DNA of 15,023 nucleotides from Crocinitomix sp. (GTDB lineage Bacteria; Bacteroidota; Bacteroidia; Flavobacteriales_D; Crocinitomicaceae), in assembly GCA_020849935.1 (NCBI GenBank), contig JADZFJ010000118.1:1-15023 (forward strand), written 5' to 3'. Below, piece after piece: positions 1-7,912 of this stretch. Within the stretch, counting starts at the first letter, position 1, and each line of letters starts with the position of its first letter. Under the pieces are notes generated by a model that did no database searches, was not told where the DNA came from, and saw only the letters and a program-made list of their open reading frames with translations. Both the position numbers and the translations under genes were made by a program.

Positions 1-213
1 ATTTTTAGGTTTGAACAAATTTAGTTTTGCCAATTTCCCACTCACCTTTTCCCATTCATTCATGGGATAGATAGAAAGACAATTTTCAAATCCTTTGTTC
101 ATCATAAAAATTTCGTTCGCAGAAGGATCCAATTGCTTTCTTAGTCCCGCAGGGAAAAGAAATCTCCCTTTAGAATCAAGTGTGCATTCGTATTCTCCTA
201 CTAGTCCTGACAT
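1..213 (-). CDS. mraZ: MraZ transcriptional regulator, N-terminal part (cut by window edge)
   Basis: The first 71 residues are visible, starting MSGLVGEYECTLDSKGRFLF and continuing PAGLRKQL; the rest lies beyond the left edge. The DSKGR-x-FPAGLR stretch is the hallmark of the SpoVT/AbrB-like DNA-binding fold that occurs twice in MraZ; only the first copy is seen here. MraZ is known as the first gene of the division and cell wall (dcw) cluster and as a repressor of that operon, binding repeated pentamers upstream of its own gene. The ATG at 213-211 opens the conserved sequence directly, so the start is secure. Matching pentamers lie 35 to 49 bp upstream and are listed separately. The rest of a dcw cluster (mraW/rsmH, ftsL, ftsI, mur genes) would be expected to the left of this window; that is inference. 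Confidence 0.95.
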   Translation of the reverse strand, partial: MSGLVGEYECTLDSKGRFLFPAGLRKQLDPSANEIFMMNKGFENCLSIYPMNEWEKVSGKLAKLNLFKPKN

Positions 214-247
214 TTTTGCTTTAAAATGTAAAAATAATTATTAAACT

Positions 248-262
248 CCCACAAATTACCAC
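248..262 (-). promoter_or_regulatory. Candidate MraZ box pair upstream of mraZ
   Basis: Read on the minus strand, this is GTGGT-AATTT-GTGGG: two pentamers separated by exactly five bases, 35 bp before the mraZ start. MraZ is known to bind direct pentamer repeats (TGGGN or GTGGG type) with 5-nt spacers upstream of mraZ. The spacing and location fit; only two repeats are evident instead of the usual three or four. Confidence 0.6.
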
Positions 263-301
263 CCAAATTGTATTGTTGATAACTTTCGTGAACGTTAACG
301 A

Positions 302-309
302 CAAATGTA
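302..309 (-). promoter_or_regulatory. Candidate -7 promoter element for mraZ
   Basis: On the minus strand this reads TACATTTG, an exact match to the Bacteroidota -7 consensus TAnnTTTG. It lies about 90 bp upstream of the mraZ start, and the candidate MraZ boxes would fall in the 5' untranslated region. No good TTG element is seen 17 to 23 bp further upstream, so the call is weak. Confidence 0.3.
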
Positions 310-366
310 CGGATTTTTTTAAATTATGTTACAGTATTTACGGGTATTTTGGGCGAAAATACAGAA

Positions 367-381
367 GTGGTAAAATGTGGT
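367..381 (+). promoter_or_regulatory. Second GTGGT repeat pair, opposite orientation
   Basis: On the plus strand this reads GTGGT-AAAAT-GTGGT, again two pentamers with a 5-nt spacer, the geometry of MraZ boxes. It points away from mraZ and towards the metallopeptidase gene. A further lone GTGG occurs at 398-401, out of register. It may be a second MraZ site making a loop with 248-262, or a chance match in AT-rich DNA. Confidence 0.35.
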
Positions 382-618
382 AATTAATTTTAACGATGTG
401 GAAAAGTAATTTATTTTCAAGTTGAATTAAGCGTGATTTTTATTGCTTATTGAGTGGGATTTGATATGCTTTTTTTTTGCAAAAGGGACTTTATTGGAAC
501 TCTCTTTTAGGGAGGTTAAGGTTTTATTCTGAGATTCTCGAAGTGTTATTAATTGTGCAGAACCCACCTACCAAAACAATACAGGGAGGTCTATTTTGGA
601 AAAGAAGGAAAACAATGC

Positions 619-646
619 TTGATTATCAATAAAATCGTTAAATTTG
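619..646 (+). promoter_or_regulatory. Candidate promoter of the metallopeptidase gene
   Basis: TTG at 619-621 and TAAATTTG at 639-646 are separated by 17 bp. This matches the Bacteroidota primary sigma consensus (TTTG or TTG at -33, TAnnTTTG at -7). It places the transcription start near 653, about 55 bp before the ATG at 709, which supports that start codon. The rest of 214-708 holds no convincing gene; the open frame reaching back to 553 depends on a TTG codon. Confidence 0.45.
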
Positions 647-708
647 ATTGTCATGAAATTTATTTAGGACGCTATTGGATAAAAATTAATAAAATAAAAC
701 TCTATCGG

Positions 709-3700
709 ATGATAAGATATTGCAGTAAAAAAATCTTGACTCTCATCTTTCTGGTGCTCCCACTTGGAATATTTGCTCAAAAAATTTATCAAGGTGACGA
801 AGCCGCCGCTTTGTTTCCAAATGCCGAACTTGTGCGTGACAGCCAATTTAGCTCGCTGCCATCTTTTATTCGGTTTCGTGAATCCAATCAATTTGACATT
901 GATCAGTATAAGAAATGGATGAATGATCATTTCAAGCTTGACCCGAACATAGGCTTTAATCTGATTCGTACAGAATCAGACGAATTAGGCCATGTCCATT
1001 ACCGGTACCAACAAACCTATTTGGGAAAATTAATTGAAGACCCCACTTGGATCGTTCACACAAATAACGATAAAGTTTATGCGCTCAACGGATTGATCTA
1101 TGAACAAATCGTTACACCGACCGCCGCGAGCTTGAGTGAATCGGAAGCGTTAGAAAAAGCAATGGAATCTGTTGGCGCAGAAACGTATAAATGGCAATTA
1201 AGCGAAGAAGAAGAGCACCTCAAAATAGAAACAGGCGACTCAACTGCAAGTTTTTTTCCTAAGGGCGAACTCGTTTTTGTGTCTCAAAATTATTCTTTCG
1301 ATTCTCAAACATTTCGATTGGCCTATAAATTTAACATCTATGCGCACCAACCAGTTTCTCGAGCAGAAATATACGTTGACGCTGTGACCGGCGCAATTAT
1401 TCGCGAAAACGAAATCATTCATCACATTGATACTCCCGGAACTGCACATACAGTTTATAGTGGCGATCGTGAAATTATCGCAGACAGTTTTGGCGGAACA
1501 TATCGCTTGCGAGACCTCAGTAGGGGGAATGGCGTGCGAACTTATGACATGAATACAGGAACCTCTTATGGCTCATCTGTTGATTTTACAGATATAGACA
1601 ATGATTGGAACAATATCAATCCTCAAAAAGACCAATATGCAACCGATGCGCATTGGGGAGCCGAAATGACTTACGACTATTTTTTAGATATTCACGGACG
1701 AAATAGTATCGATAATGCTGGATTTCAGCTTAATAATTACGTTCATTACGGCGTTAATTATTACAATGCCTTTTGGGATGGTTCGCGTATGACCTTTGGC
1801 GATGGTCCTGGTGGTGCAATTACTCCGTTGACTTCTATTGACATTGCTGGACATGAAGTCGCACACGGATTAACAACCTTTACGGCGGGATTGATCTACT
1901 ATGCCGAATCGGGAGCATTAAACGAATCTTTTAGCGATATTTTTGGAGCTTCGATCGAACGTTTTGCTCGTCCTGATGATTATAATTGGCTATTAGGTGA
2001 AGATATTGGAACGCATTTCCGTTCTATGTCAAATCCAAATTCGAAAGGACATCCAGATACTTACTTCGGAACCTATTGGGCTTCATTGGTTGGAGGCGAC
2101 AGTGGTGGTGTACACACAAACAGTGGCGTTCAAAATTTTTGGTTTTATCTTTTGACAGAAGGTGGCACAGGTACGAATGATATCGGCAATGCGTATTCTG
2201 TTAGTTCGCTCGGAATAGAAGCTTCGAGTGCAATTGCATTTCGAAATTTAACAGTTTATCTTACAAGTAGTTCGCAATACATTGACGCACGCTTCTTTTC
2301 ACTTCAAGCGGCTCAAGATTTGTATGGTGGTTGTTCGAATGAAGTTGAGCAAACTGCAAATGCTTGGTACGCCGTTGGTGTTGGCGGAATTTATGATCCT
2401 ACAACAATTGCCTCCTTTTCAACACTAGATACTTTTGGCTGCGCACTTCCTTTTGAAGCTAATTTTACCAATTCAAGTTTTAATGGAATCACGTATTTAT
2501 GGGATTTTGGAGATGGAACAACAAGTACAGAAGAAAATCCTACTCATGTATACACAGCAGCAGGAATTTACACGGTTACTTTAAACGCGGATGGTGGAGC
2601 CTGCGGTAGTGACGAGTTAGTGTTAGCTTCTTATATCGAAGTTGATCCAGATGCGGAATGTATCATCACCTTGCCGCCCGACGGAATTTTAGGCGTTCAA
2701 AGAGGTTGTGACGGGACAATTTATGACAGCGGTGGACCGTTTGCCAATTATGGTGCGGGTGAAAATTCGCAAGTGACAATTGATCCGCTCGGAGCCGTTT
2801 CTGTAAATCTAGATTTTATAACCTTCAGTGTTGAAGCTGGTCCAGGCTTAACATGCAATTATGATGATTTGTCGATATATGACGGCCCTTCCATTTTTTC
2901 GCCCTTAATTGGCAAATATTGTAATAATAACTTGCCATCTGACTTGACCTCTTCTGGATCGGCCATTACACTCGCATTTCATTCAGATGGCGGACTTGAA
3001 CTTTCTGGATTTAATATCGAATGGTCGTGTAATCCTCCAGATGATGTTCCTGAAACGGATTTTATCGTTAATTCAGAAATCACGTGTTCGGGCTTGGCTT
3101 ATTTTACAGATCTTTCTACAAATATTCCAATCGCGTGGGCGTGGGATTTTGGGGATGGAGGAACTTCAACATTGCAGCACCCAGTGCATGAATATTTAAC
3201 TGAAGGTACTTATACTGTAACGCTTGTGGCGACAAACTTGGTTGGTGACAATATGGAGATTAAGACGGATTATGTAACAGTTGCCTTCCCAGAGACACCA
3301 ACAGTGGTGGGAGATACGAATTGTGTTGATCAAACTGCTACTTTAGTCGCTGTGGGTGAGGGAACATTAAAATGGTATACGGAAGCTGCAGGAGGTGTTC
3401 CGTTTTTCGAAGGAGACACCTTGACTACGCTACCTTTAGCAATTACAACAACGTATTATGTCGAAGATGATTTGTATGACAGTCCTGAATTTGTAGGCCC
3501 CGTTGACAATACCTTTGGTACAGGAGGTTATTTTAGTGGTGATCAATTCCTTGTGTTCAATAATCCTTCGCCAGTATTCTTAAAATCAGTGGATGTTTAT
3601 GCAGGTAGCGCTGGTTCAAGAACGATTGAATTACGCAATAATCTCGGTGGCGTGATCGAATCCATGACCGTTGATGTGCCTGCTGGTGAAAGTACCGTTG

Positions 3701-4890
3701 TTTTAGATTTCGAAGTGCCAATTGGTGATGCATTGCAATTAGGAACTGCAATTGGCTCAAGTCCTGACTTGTATAGAAATGATGCTGGCGCTGCTTATCC
3801 GTATCTATTGGCTGAATCTATCGAGATTGTTGGCAGTAGCACAGGCCCCGAATTTTACTATTTTTTCTATAATTGGGAAATTCATCCATTCAATTGCGCA
3901 AGTGATCGTATACCTGTAACTGCTGTAGTTGAATATGATTCTGATATTACAATCGAAGCTGTCGATGACGTTTGCCTTGAAGGAGAATCATTAACACTAA
4001 GTCCAAGTGAACCTGGTGGAACATGGTCTTCTGATTGTGGATTATGTATTGATGAATTAACGGGTTCATTTGATCCAGCTGTTTCTGGAGTTGGAACGTG
4101 GGAAATTTTTTATACCGTTCCCCACACTTGCAGTTATTTAAACAGCTTGTTTGTCACTGTAATCGAATCTACAATTACAATTGATCCTGTGGCTGATATC
4201 TGTAACTTAGCGGATCCAATCTTATTAACAGCGAGTGAGATTGGTGGAACATGGACTGCAACGTGTGGAGCATGTATTGATGAAGTGACAGGCGAATTTA
4301 ATCCAACTACAGCAGGAATTGGTTCTTGGGAAATTGTTTATACCGTTGCTGGAACATGCAGTGAATATAATCCAATTACAATTAACGTGATTGAGTCGGA
4401 TATCGAGATTTATCCGATAGATCACCTGTGTCAACAAGGAGATCCAGTGATCTTAACGGCAAGTGAACCAGGTGGAACATGGTCAGCATCATGTGGTGCA
4501 TGTATTGATCCCGTAACTGGCGCGTTTAATCCAGCTCTTGCTGGAATTGGTGAGTGGACAATTACCTATGATGTGGATGGAACGTGCAGTAGCTACAATA
4601 CTTCAATTGTTTATGTCGTGGATTGTTTAGGTCTTCCAAACGAAGATCAATTTAACGTCACTCTCTATCCAAATCCCAATAATGGTTTGGTGAACGTCAA
4701 TATGGGTGGAATTTCTGAAGGCGATATCATCATTAAAGATGTCTTAGGAAAAACCGTTCTCGTTTATCACTTTACGAATTCTCTTTTTTCTGTTGACCTC
4801 AAAAATAGTCATTCAGATGGAACCTATTTTATAGAATTCTATACCAATGCGGGTCAGTTAATTGGTGTTAAAAAAATTATTAAGCAGTAA
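709..4890 (+). CDS. Secreted M4 (thermolysin-like) metallopeptidase with PKD, CUB and T9SS C-terminal domains
   Basis: A 1393-residue extracellular zinc endopeptidase. The ATG at 709 was chosen because it begins a clean signal peptide (MIRYCSKKILTLIFLVLPLG, then IFAQ); the frame stays open upstream to a TTG at 553, but that extension is polar and would bury the signal. A propeptide follows (FTP about 77-131, PepSY-like to about 200). The M4 catalytic domain (about 248-560) has HEVAH at 382-386, zinc ligand Glu406 in NESFSD, and the transition-state His469 in GGVHTNSG; the spacing fits thermolysin. Then come PKD1 (about 566-640, WDFGDG at 598), CUB (667-774), PKD2 (about 778-850, WDFGDG at 812), an Ig-like domain (about 865-922), a beta-sandwich stretch (about 930-1060), three 76-residue repeats (1079-1306) and a T9SS type A C-terminal domain with LYPNPNNG. 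It is inferred to be exported by Sec, then T9SS, and anchored or released at the cell surface to degrade protein. Family is certain; substrate is unknown. Confidence 0.95.
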   Translation: MIRYCSKKILTLIFLVLPLGIFAQKIYQGDEAAALFPNAELVRDSQFSSLPSFIRFRESNQFDIDQYKKWMNDHFKLDPNIGFNLIRTESDELGHVHYRYQQTYLGKLIEDPTWIVHTNNDKVYALNGLIYEQIVTPTAASLSESEALEKAMESVGAETYKWQLSEEEEHLKIETGDSTASFFPKGELVFVSQNYSFDSQTFRLAYKFNIYAHQPVSRAEIYVDAVTGAIIRENEIIHHIDTPGTAHTVYSGDREIIADSFGGTYRLRDLSRGNGVRTYDMNTGTSYGSSVDFTDIDNDWNNINPQKDQYATDAHWGAEMTYDYFLDIHGRNSIDNAGFQLNNYVHYGVNYYNAFWDGSRMTFGDGPGGAITPLTSIDIAGHEVAHGLTTFTAGLIYYAESGALNESFSDIFGASIERFARPDDYNWLLGEDIGTHFRSMSNPNSKGHPDTYFGTYWASLVGGDSGGVHTNSGVQNFWFYLLTEGGTGTNDIGNAYSVSSLGIEASSAIAFRNLTVYLTSSSQYIDARFFSLQAAQDLYGGCSNEVEQTANAWYAVGVGGIYDPTTIASFSTLDTFGCALPFEANFTNSSFNGITYLWDFGDGTTSTEENPTHVYTAAGIYTVTLNADGGACGSDELVLASYIEVDPDAECIITLPPDGILGVQRGCDGTIYDSGGPFANYGAGENSQVTIDPLGAVSVNLDFITFSVEAGPGLTCNYDDLSIYDGPSIFSPLIGKYCNNNLPSDLTSSGSAITLAFHSDGGLELSGFNIEWSCNPPDDVPETDFIVNSEITCSGLAYFTDLSTNIPIAWAWDFGDGGTSTLQHPVHEYLTEGTYTVTLVATNLVGDNMEIKTDYVTVAFPETPTVVGDTNCVDQTATLVAVGEGTLKWYTEAAGGVPFFEGDTLTTLPLAITTTYYVEDDLYDSPEFVGPVDNTFGTGGYFSGDQFLVFNNPSPVFLKSVDVYAGSAGSRTIELRNNLGGVIESMTVDVPAGESTVVLDFEVPIGDALQLGTAIGSSPDLYRNDAGAAYPYLLAESIEIVGSSTGPEFYYFFYNWEIHPFNCASDRIPVTAVVEYDSDITIEAVDDVCLEGESLTLSPSEPGGTWSSDCGLCIDELTGSFDPAVSGVGTWEIFYTVPHTCSYLNSLFVTVIESTITIDPVADICNLADPILLTASEIGGTWTATCGACIDEVTGEFNPTTAGIGSWEIVYTVAGTCSEYNPITINVIESDIEIYPIDHLCQQGDPVILTASEPGGTWSASCGACIDPVTGAFNPALAGIGEWTITYDVDGTCSSYNTSIVYVVDCLGLPNEDQFNVTLYPNPNNGLVNVNMGGISEGDIIIKDVLGKTVLVYHFTNSLFSVDLKNSHSDGTYFIEFYTNAGQLIGVKKIIKQ
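3943..4626 (+). repeat. Three in-frame 228-bp tandem repeats inside the metallopeptidase gene
   Basis: Three consecutive 76-codon units start at 3943, 4171 and 4399 with no length difference. Each unit has cysteines at repeat positions 11, 32, 35 and 63, an E-x-GGTW motif near position 25, a C-G-x-C-I-D motif, and a conserved F-[DN]-P near position 43. Units two and three look closest to each other. They are beta-rich, disulfide-capable modules between the catalytic part and the sorting domain, probably a spacer or a binding stalk. Unequal crossing-over could change their number. Confidence 0.85.
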
Positions 4891-4910
4891 TTTATTTTGC
4901 AAATCGACTT

Positions 4911-4941
4911 AAAAAGCAGCCTCATCTGAGACTGCTTTTTT
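4911..4941 (+). terminator. Intrinsic terminator after the metallopeptidase gene
   Basis: The hairpin has arms AAAAAGCAG and CTCA, a two-base TC loop, then TGAG and CTGCTTTTTT. There is a single C/A mismatch inside a stem of 13 pairs. It begins 21 bp after the stop codon. The A-rich 5' arm and T-rich 3' tail could let it act in both directions. Confidence 0.9.
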
Positions 4942-5308
4942 GTTTATAAAAATTATACCTATTCAATACGAAGGTATAAAAGCAGAACACGATTTACAAA
5001 AAGTAACTTCAAATGACGTGTCAAGATGGTTGACGGTCAAGAACAGTAGACATGTATGGCGTGTAATGATGAAGGTATTGTTGACGACCTTAAAAAGATT
5101 TACGTAGCGATCCCGAAGCCAATAAATTGGTTCTGGATACTAAATCCCGACCATTCCCATGAATGCGAGAATAAGTCGAGAATTTGTCCAGATACTTATT
5201 TAGATTTTTCTAATTTTCGGTATAAATTCGTGATAAAAACTGTATCTTGTTCACAGATGAACATTCTTTGAATTGAAACGTTCTACTACCACATAAGATT
5301 TAACAAAC
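4942..5308. other. Intergenic region with no convincing gene
   Basis: This 367-bp stretch separates the metallopeptidase terminator from the VWA gene. It contains a 7-bp inverted repeat, TTATACC at 4953-4959 and GGTATAA at 4973-4979, which could be an operator or a weak secondary hairpin. A 71-codon open frame (5056-5271) resembles nothing known to me and has no promoter or start context. No clean TAnnTTTG element was found close to the VWA start. Confidence 0.5.
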
Positions 5309-6430
5309 ATGCAGCCTATAAATCGTACTTCTGGTTTTGTTTTTTCGGAATTTACCGAAGAGCCAAAGGAACCCTTTGATGTTTTTTTTGACATTTTTAA
5401 AGAAGTGATTACGCACACCTCAGGTGATGTGGAAGAAGCCTTGGATTGGATGCGGCATTTGGACAAAGAATACAAATTAAGCACGCCTGAATATAACTTG
5501 GATGATTTTATTGAGGACCTGAAAAAACGGGGATATTTAAAAGATGACGATGCTCCTGAAGGCGGTGGACTCGCAATTACAGAAAAAACTGAACGTGCGA
5601 TTCGCCAAAATGCATTAAACCAAATTTTTGGAAAGCTACGAAAATCGGGAAGAGGGAATCACACCACCAAACATGTAGGAGAAGGTGGGGAAGAAAGTGG
5701 AGAGATTCGGAATTATGTTTTTGGGGATTCCTTGTCGCGGATTTCAATGACGGAAAGCATTAAAAATGCACAAATTAATGGTGGTTTGGATGACTTTCAG
5801 CTCAGCGAACGAGATTTAGTAATCAACGAAACGCATCACAAAGCGCAAATGAGCACGGTGTTGATGATTGACATTAGCCACAGCATGATTCTTTATGGTG
5901 AAGATAGAATTACACCGGCCAAAAAAGTAGCCATGGCTCTGGTGGAATTGATTCGAAATAGGTACCCAAAAGACACCTTGGATATTTTGGTCTTTGGCAA
6001 TGATGCATGGCCGATTAAGGTAAAAGATTTGCCTTATTTACAAGTCGGTCCGTATCATACAAATACGGTGGCAGGCATTGAACTAGCCTTGGATTTGTTG
6101 CGCAGAAAAAAGAATACGAATAAACAAATTTTTATGATCACCGATGGAAAACCAAGTTGCTTAAGACTGAGTACCGGAGAGTATTATAAAAATAGTTTTG
6201 GGCTTGATCCAGAAATAACGGAGAAGTGTTATACGATGGCAAAACAGGCCCGAAAACTTCAAATTCCTATTACCACCTTTATGATTGCGAAGGATGAATA
6301 TTTAATGGAATTTGTAGAAAAATTTACCAAAGAAAATCAAGGAAAAGCCTTTTACACTGGTTTAAAAGGGTTAGGCGAGATGATTTTTGAGGATTACGAA
6401 GTAAATAGAAAACGCCGAATTAAAGGTTAA
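5309..6430 (+). CDS. VWA-domain protein with MIDAS motif, partner of the adjacent AAA+ ATPase
   Basis: A 373-residue, probably cytoplasmic protein with no signal peptide. The first 180 residues are charged and of unknown fold. The von Willebrand factor A domain spans about 182-350. Its metal-ion-dependent adhesion site is visible as D188-I-S190-H-S192, a threonine near 251-253 in a YHTNT segment, and D279 in MITDG. VWA proteins paired with MoxR or Mg-chelatase-like ATPases act as client-binding or activating partners (ChlD, CoxE and NorD are known examples). The next gene starts 24 bp downstream on the same strand and encodes such an ATPase, so the two very probably form one operon and one complex. 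It is not a true ChlD: there is no fused AAA domain and no porphyrin gene nearby. The client protein cannot be deduced here. Confidence 0.85.
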   Translation: MQPINRTSGFVFSEFTEEPKEPFDVFFDIFKEVITHTSGDVEEALDWMRHLDKEYKLSTPEYNLDDFIEDLKKRGYLKDDDAPEGGGLAITEKTERAIRQNALNQIFGKLRKSGRGNHTTKHVGEGGEESGEIRNYVFGDSLSRISMTESIKNAQINGGLDDFQLSERDLVINETHHKAQMSTVLMIDISHSMILYGEDRITPAKKVAMALVELIRNRYPKDTLDILVFGNDAWPIKVKDLPYLQVGPYHTNTVAGIELALDLLRRKKNTNKQIFMITDGKPSCLRLSTGEYYKNSFGLDPEITEKCYTMAKQARKLQIPITTFMIAKDEYLMEFVEKFTKENQGKAFYTGLKGLGEMIFEDYEVNRKRRIKG

Positions 6431-6454
6431 GAATTAAAAGAACAAGCGAATACC

Positions 6455-7909
6455 ATGAAATTGCACGAAGCTAAAACAGTTGGAGATTTGAAAAATCTCG
6501 GATATACATCAAAAAGTATTAAACAAGAATTAAGGGATAATTTGGTGCGATTAATTCGCGCGAATGAAAACCCGTTTAAGGGTATTATTGGTTACGATGC
6601 GACCGTGATTCCGCAGTTGGAACGAGCTATTTTATCGAAACACACTATCAACTTGTTAGGTTTGAGAGGGCAAGCAAAAACGCGGATTGCCCGCTCGTTA
6701 ATTGGGTTGTTAGATGAATGGATTCCGGTGATTGAAGGTTCGGAGATTAACGACGATCCTTTTGGACCGATCTCCTCGTTTGGAAAAGAAACCTTGGAAA
6801 CCTTGGGAGATGCCACGCCAATTAGTTGGTTACACCGAAATGACCGCTTTTTTGAAAAATTAGCTACGCCAGATGTCACCGTGGCGGACTTAATTGGGGA
6901 TGTTGATCCAATTAAAGCATCGAACTTAAAATTGTCTTACGCGGATGAACGAGTGATTCATTACGGAATGATTCCACGTGCCAACCGATGTATTTTTGTG
7001 ATTAATGAATTGCCTGATTTACAAGCACGAATTCAGGTTTCTTTATTCAATATTTTGCAAGAAGGAGACGTACAAATAAGGGGATTTAAATTGCGATTGG
7101 CACTGGATCTACAATTTGTTTTTACCGCAAATCCGGAAGATTATACCAACCGAGGTAGTATTGTAACTCCCTTAAAAGATCGAATTGGCTCGCAGATTTT
7201 GACTCATTATCCGATTACACGCGAAATATCAAAAGAAATTACTGCCCAAGAAGCTAAAATTGAAGCTGAACTATTGGCGAAGGTTTATGTACCTGAATTG
7301 GCCAAAAACTTAATCGAACAAATTAGTTTTGAAGCTCGAAAAAGTGACTTTGTGGATGCCAAAAGTGGTATTTCTGCGCGAATGACGATTACTGCCTACG
7401 AAAACTTATATAGTACAGCCGAATTGCGTTTGTTGAAATCGGGAGATAAAGCTACCTGCATTCGGATGAGTGATTTTTTAGGAATAATTCCTGCCATTAC
7501 GGGCAAAGTTGAATTGGTGTACGAAGGTGAACAAGAAGGGTCAGAAAGTGTGGCGTTATTGTTACTTGGATCAGCGATTAAATCCTTGTTTGGTGAGTAT
7601 TTTAGTACGATTAAGAAATTATCAAAAACAGGCGAATATTCTGACATCGACCAATTGGTGGAATGGTTCATCAATAACCCCGGATTTGAATTACTTTCGG
7701 ACAGTAGTGAAGTCGATTATCAGAAAGAAATTAACACGGTTAAACCATTAAAAGCAATGGTGAAGAAATATCAACCGCACTTGCCAGAAGCTGATTTGTT
7801 TTTTGTGATGGAATTTGTGTTGTGGGCTTTGGTAGAGTATAAAAAACTAGCCAAGAAAAAATTTGAACAAGGGTACGAATTTGAAGATGCAGTTTTAAAA
7901 GGTTATTAG
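6455..7909 (+). CDS. MoxR / Mg-chelatase-like AAA+ ATPase
   Basis: A 484-residue AAA+ protein, likely an oligomeric ring ATPase that remodels or loads metal into a client with the help of the VWA protein encoded just upstream. Walker A is GLRGQAKT at 69-76. The Walker B strand is CIFVINEL at 179-186, with Asn184 where most family members have Asp and with the catalytic Glu185 kept. Sensor 1 is the Asn226 in FTANPED, and a likely arginine finger is R243 in KDRIGS. The helical lid and C-terminal part run to 484 and lack a VWA domain, unlike ChlD. It is often annotated as magnesium chelatase in Bacteroidota, but that reaction is not supported by the context. The gene ends 3 bp before the stop of a convergent gene, with no hairpin terminator between them. 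Confidence 0.85.
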   Translation: MKLHEAKTVGDLKNLGYTSKSIKQELRDNLVRLIRANENPFKGIIGYDATVIPQLERAILSKHTINLLGLRGQAKTRIARSLIGLLDEWIPVIEGSEINDDPFGPISSFGKETLETLGDATPISWLHRNDRFFEKLATPDVTVADLIGDVDPIKASNLKLSYADERVIHYGMIPRANRCIFVINELPDLQARIQVSLFNILQEGDVQIRGFKLRLALDLQFVFTANPEDYTNRGSIVTPLKDRIGSQILTHYPITREISKEITAQEAKIEAELLAKVYVPELAKNLIEQISFEARKSDFVDAKSGISARMTITAYENLYSTAELRLLKSGDKATCIRMSDFLGIIPAITGKVELVYEGEQEGSESVALLLLGSAIKSLFGEYFSTIKKLSKTGEYSDIDQLVEWFINNPGFELLSDSSEVDYQKEINTVKPLKAMVKKYQPHLPEADLFFVMEFVLWALVEYKKLAKKKFEQGYEFEDAVLKGY

Positions 7910-7912
7910 ATT

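Noticed and set aside
553..708. Upstream extension of the metallopeptidase frame
   Set aside because: It starts at a TTG, has polar composition, would hide the signal peptide, and the candidate promoter lies inside it.
5056..5271. 71-codon open frame after the terminator
   Set aside because: No recognisable family, no start context, and a composition like random AT-rich DNA; stops flank it closely.
6455..7909. Magnesium chelatase subunit I of chlorophyll synthesis
   Set aside because: Only the ATPase fold agrees; there is no ChlD-type fusion and no tetrapyrrole gene nearby.
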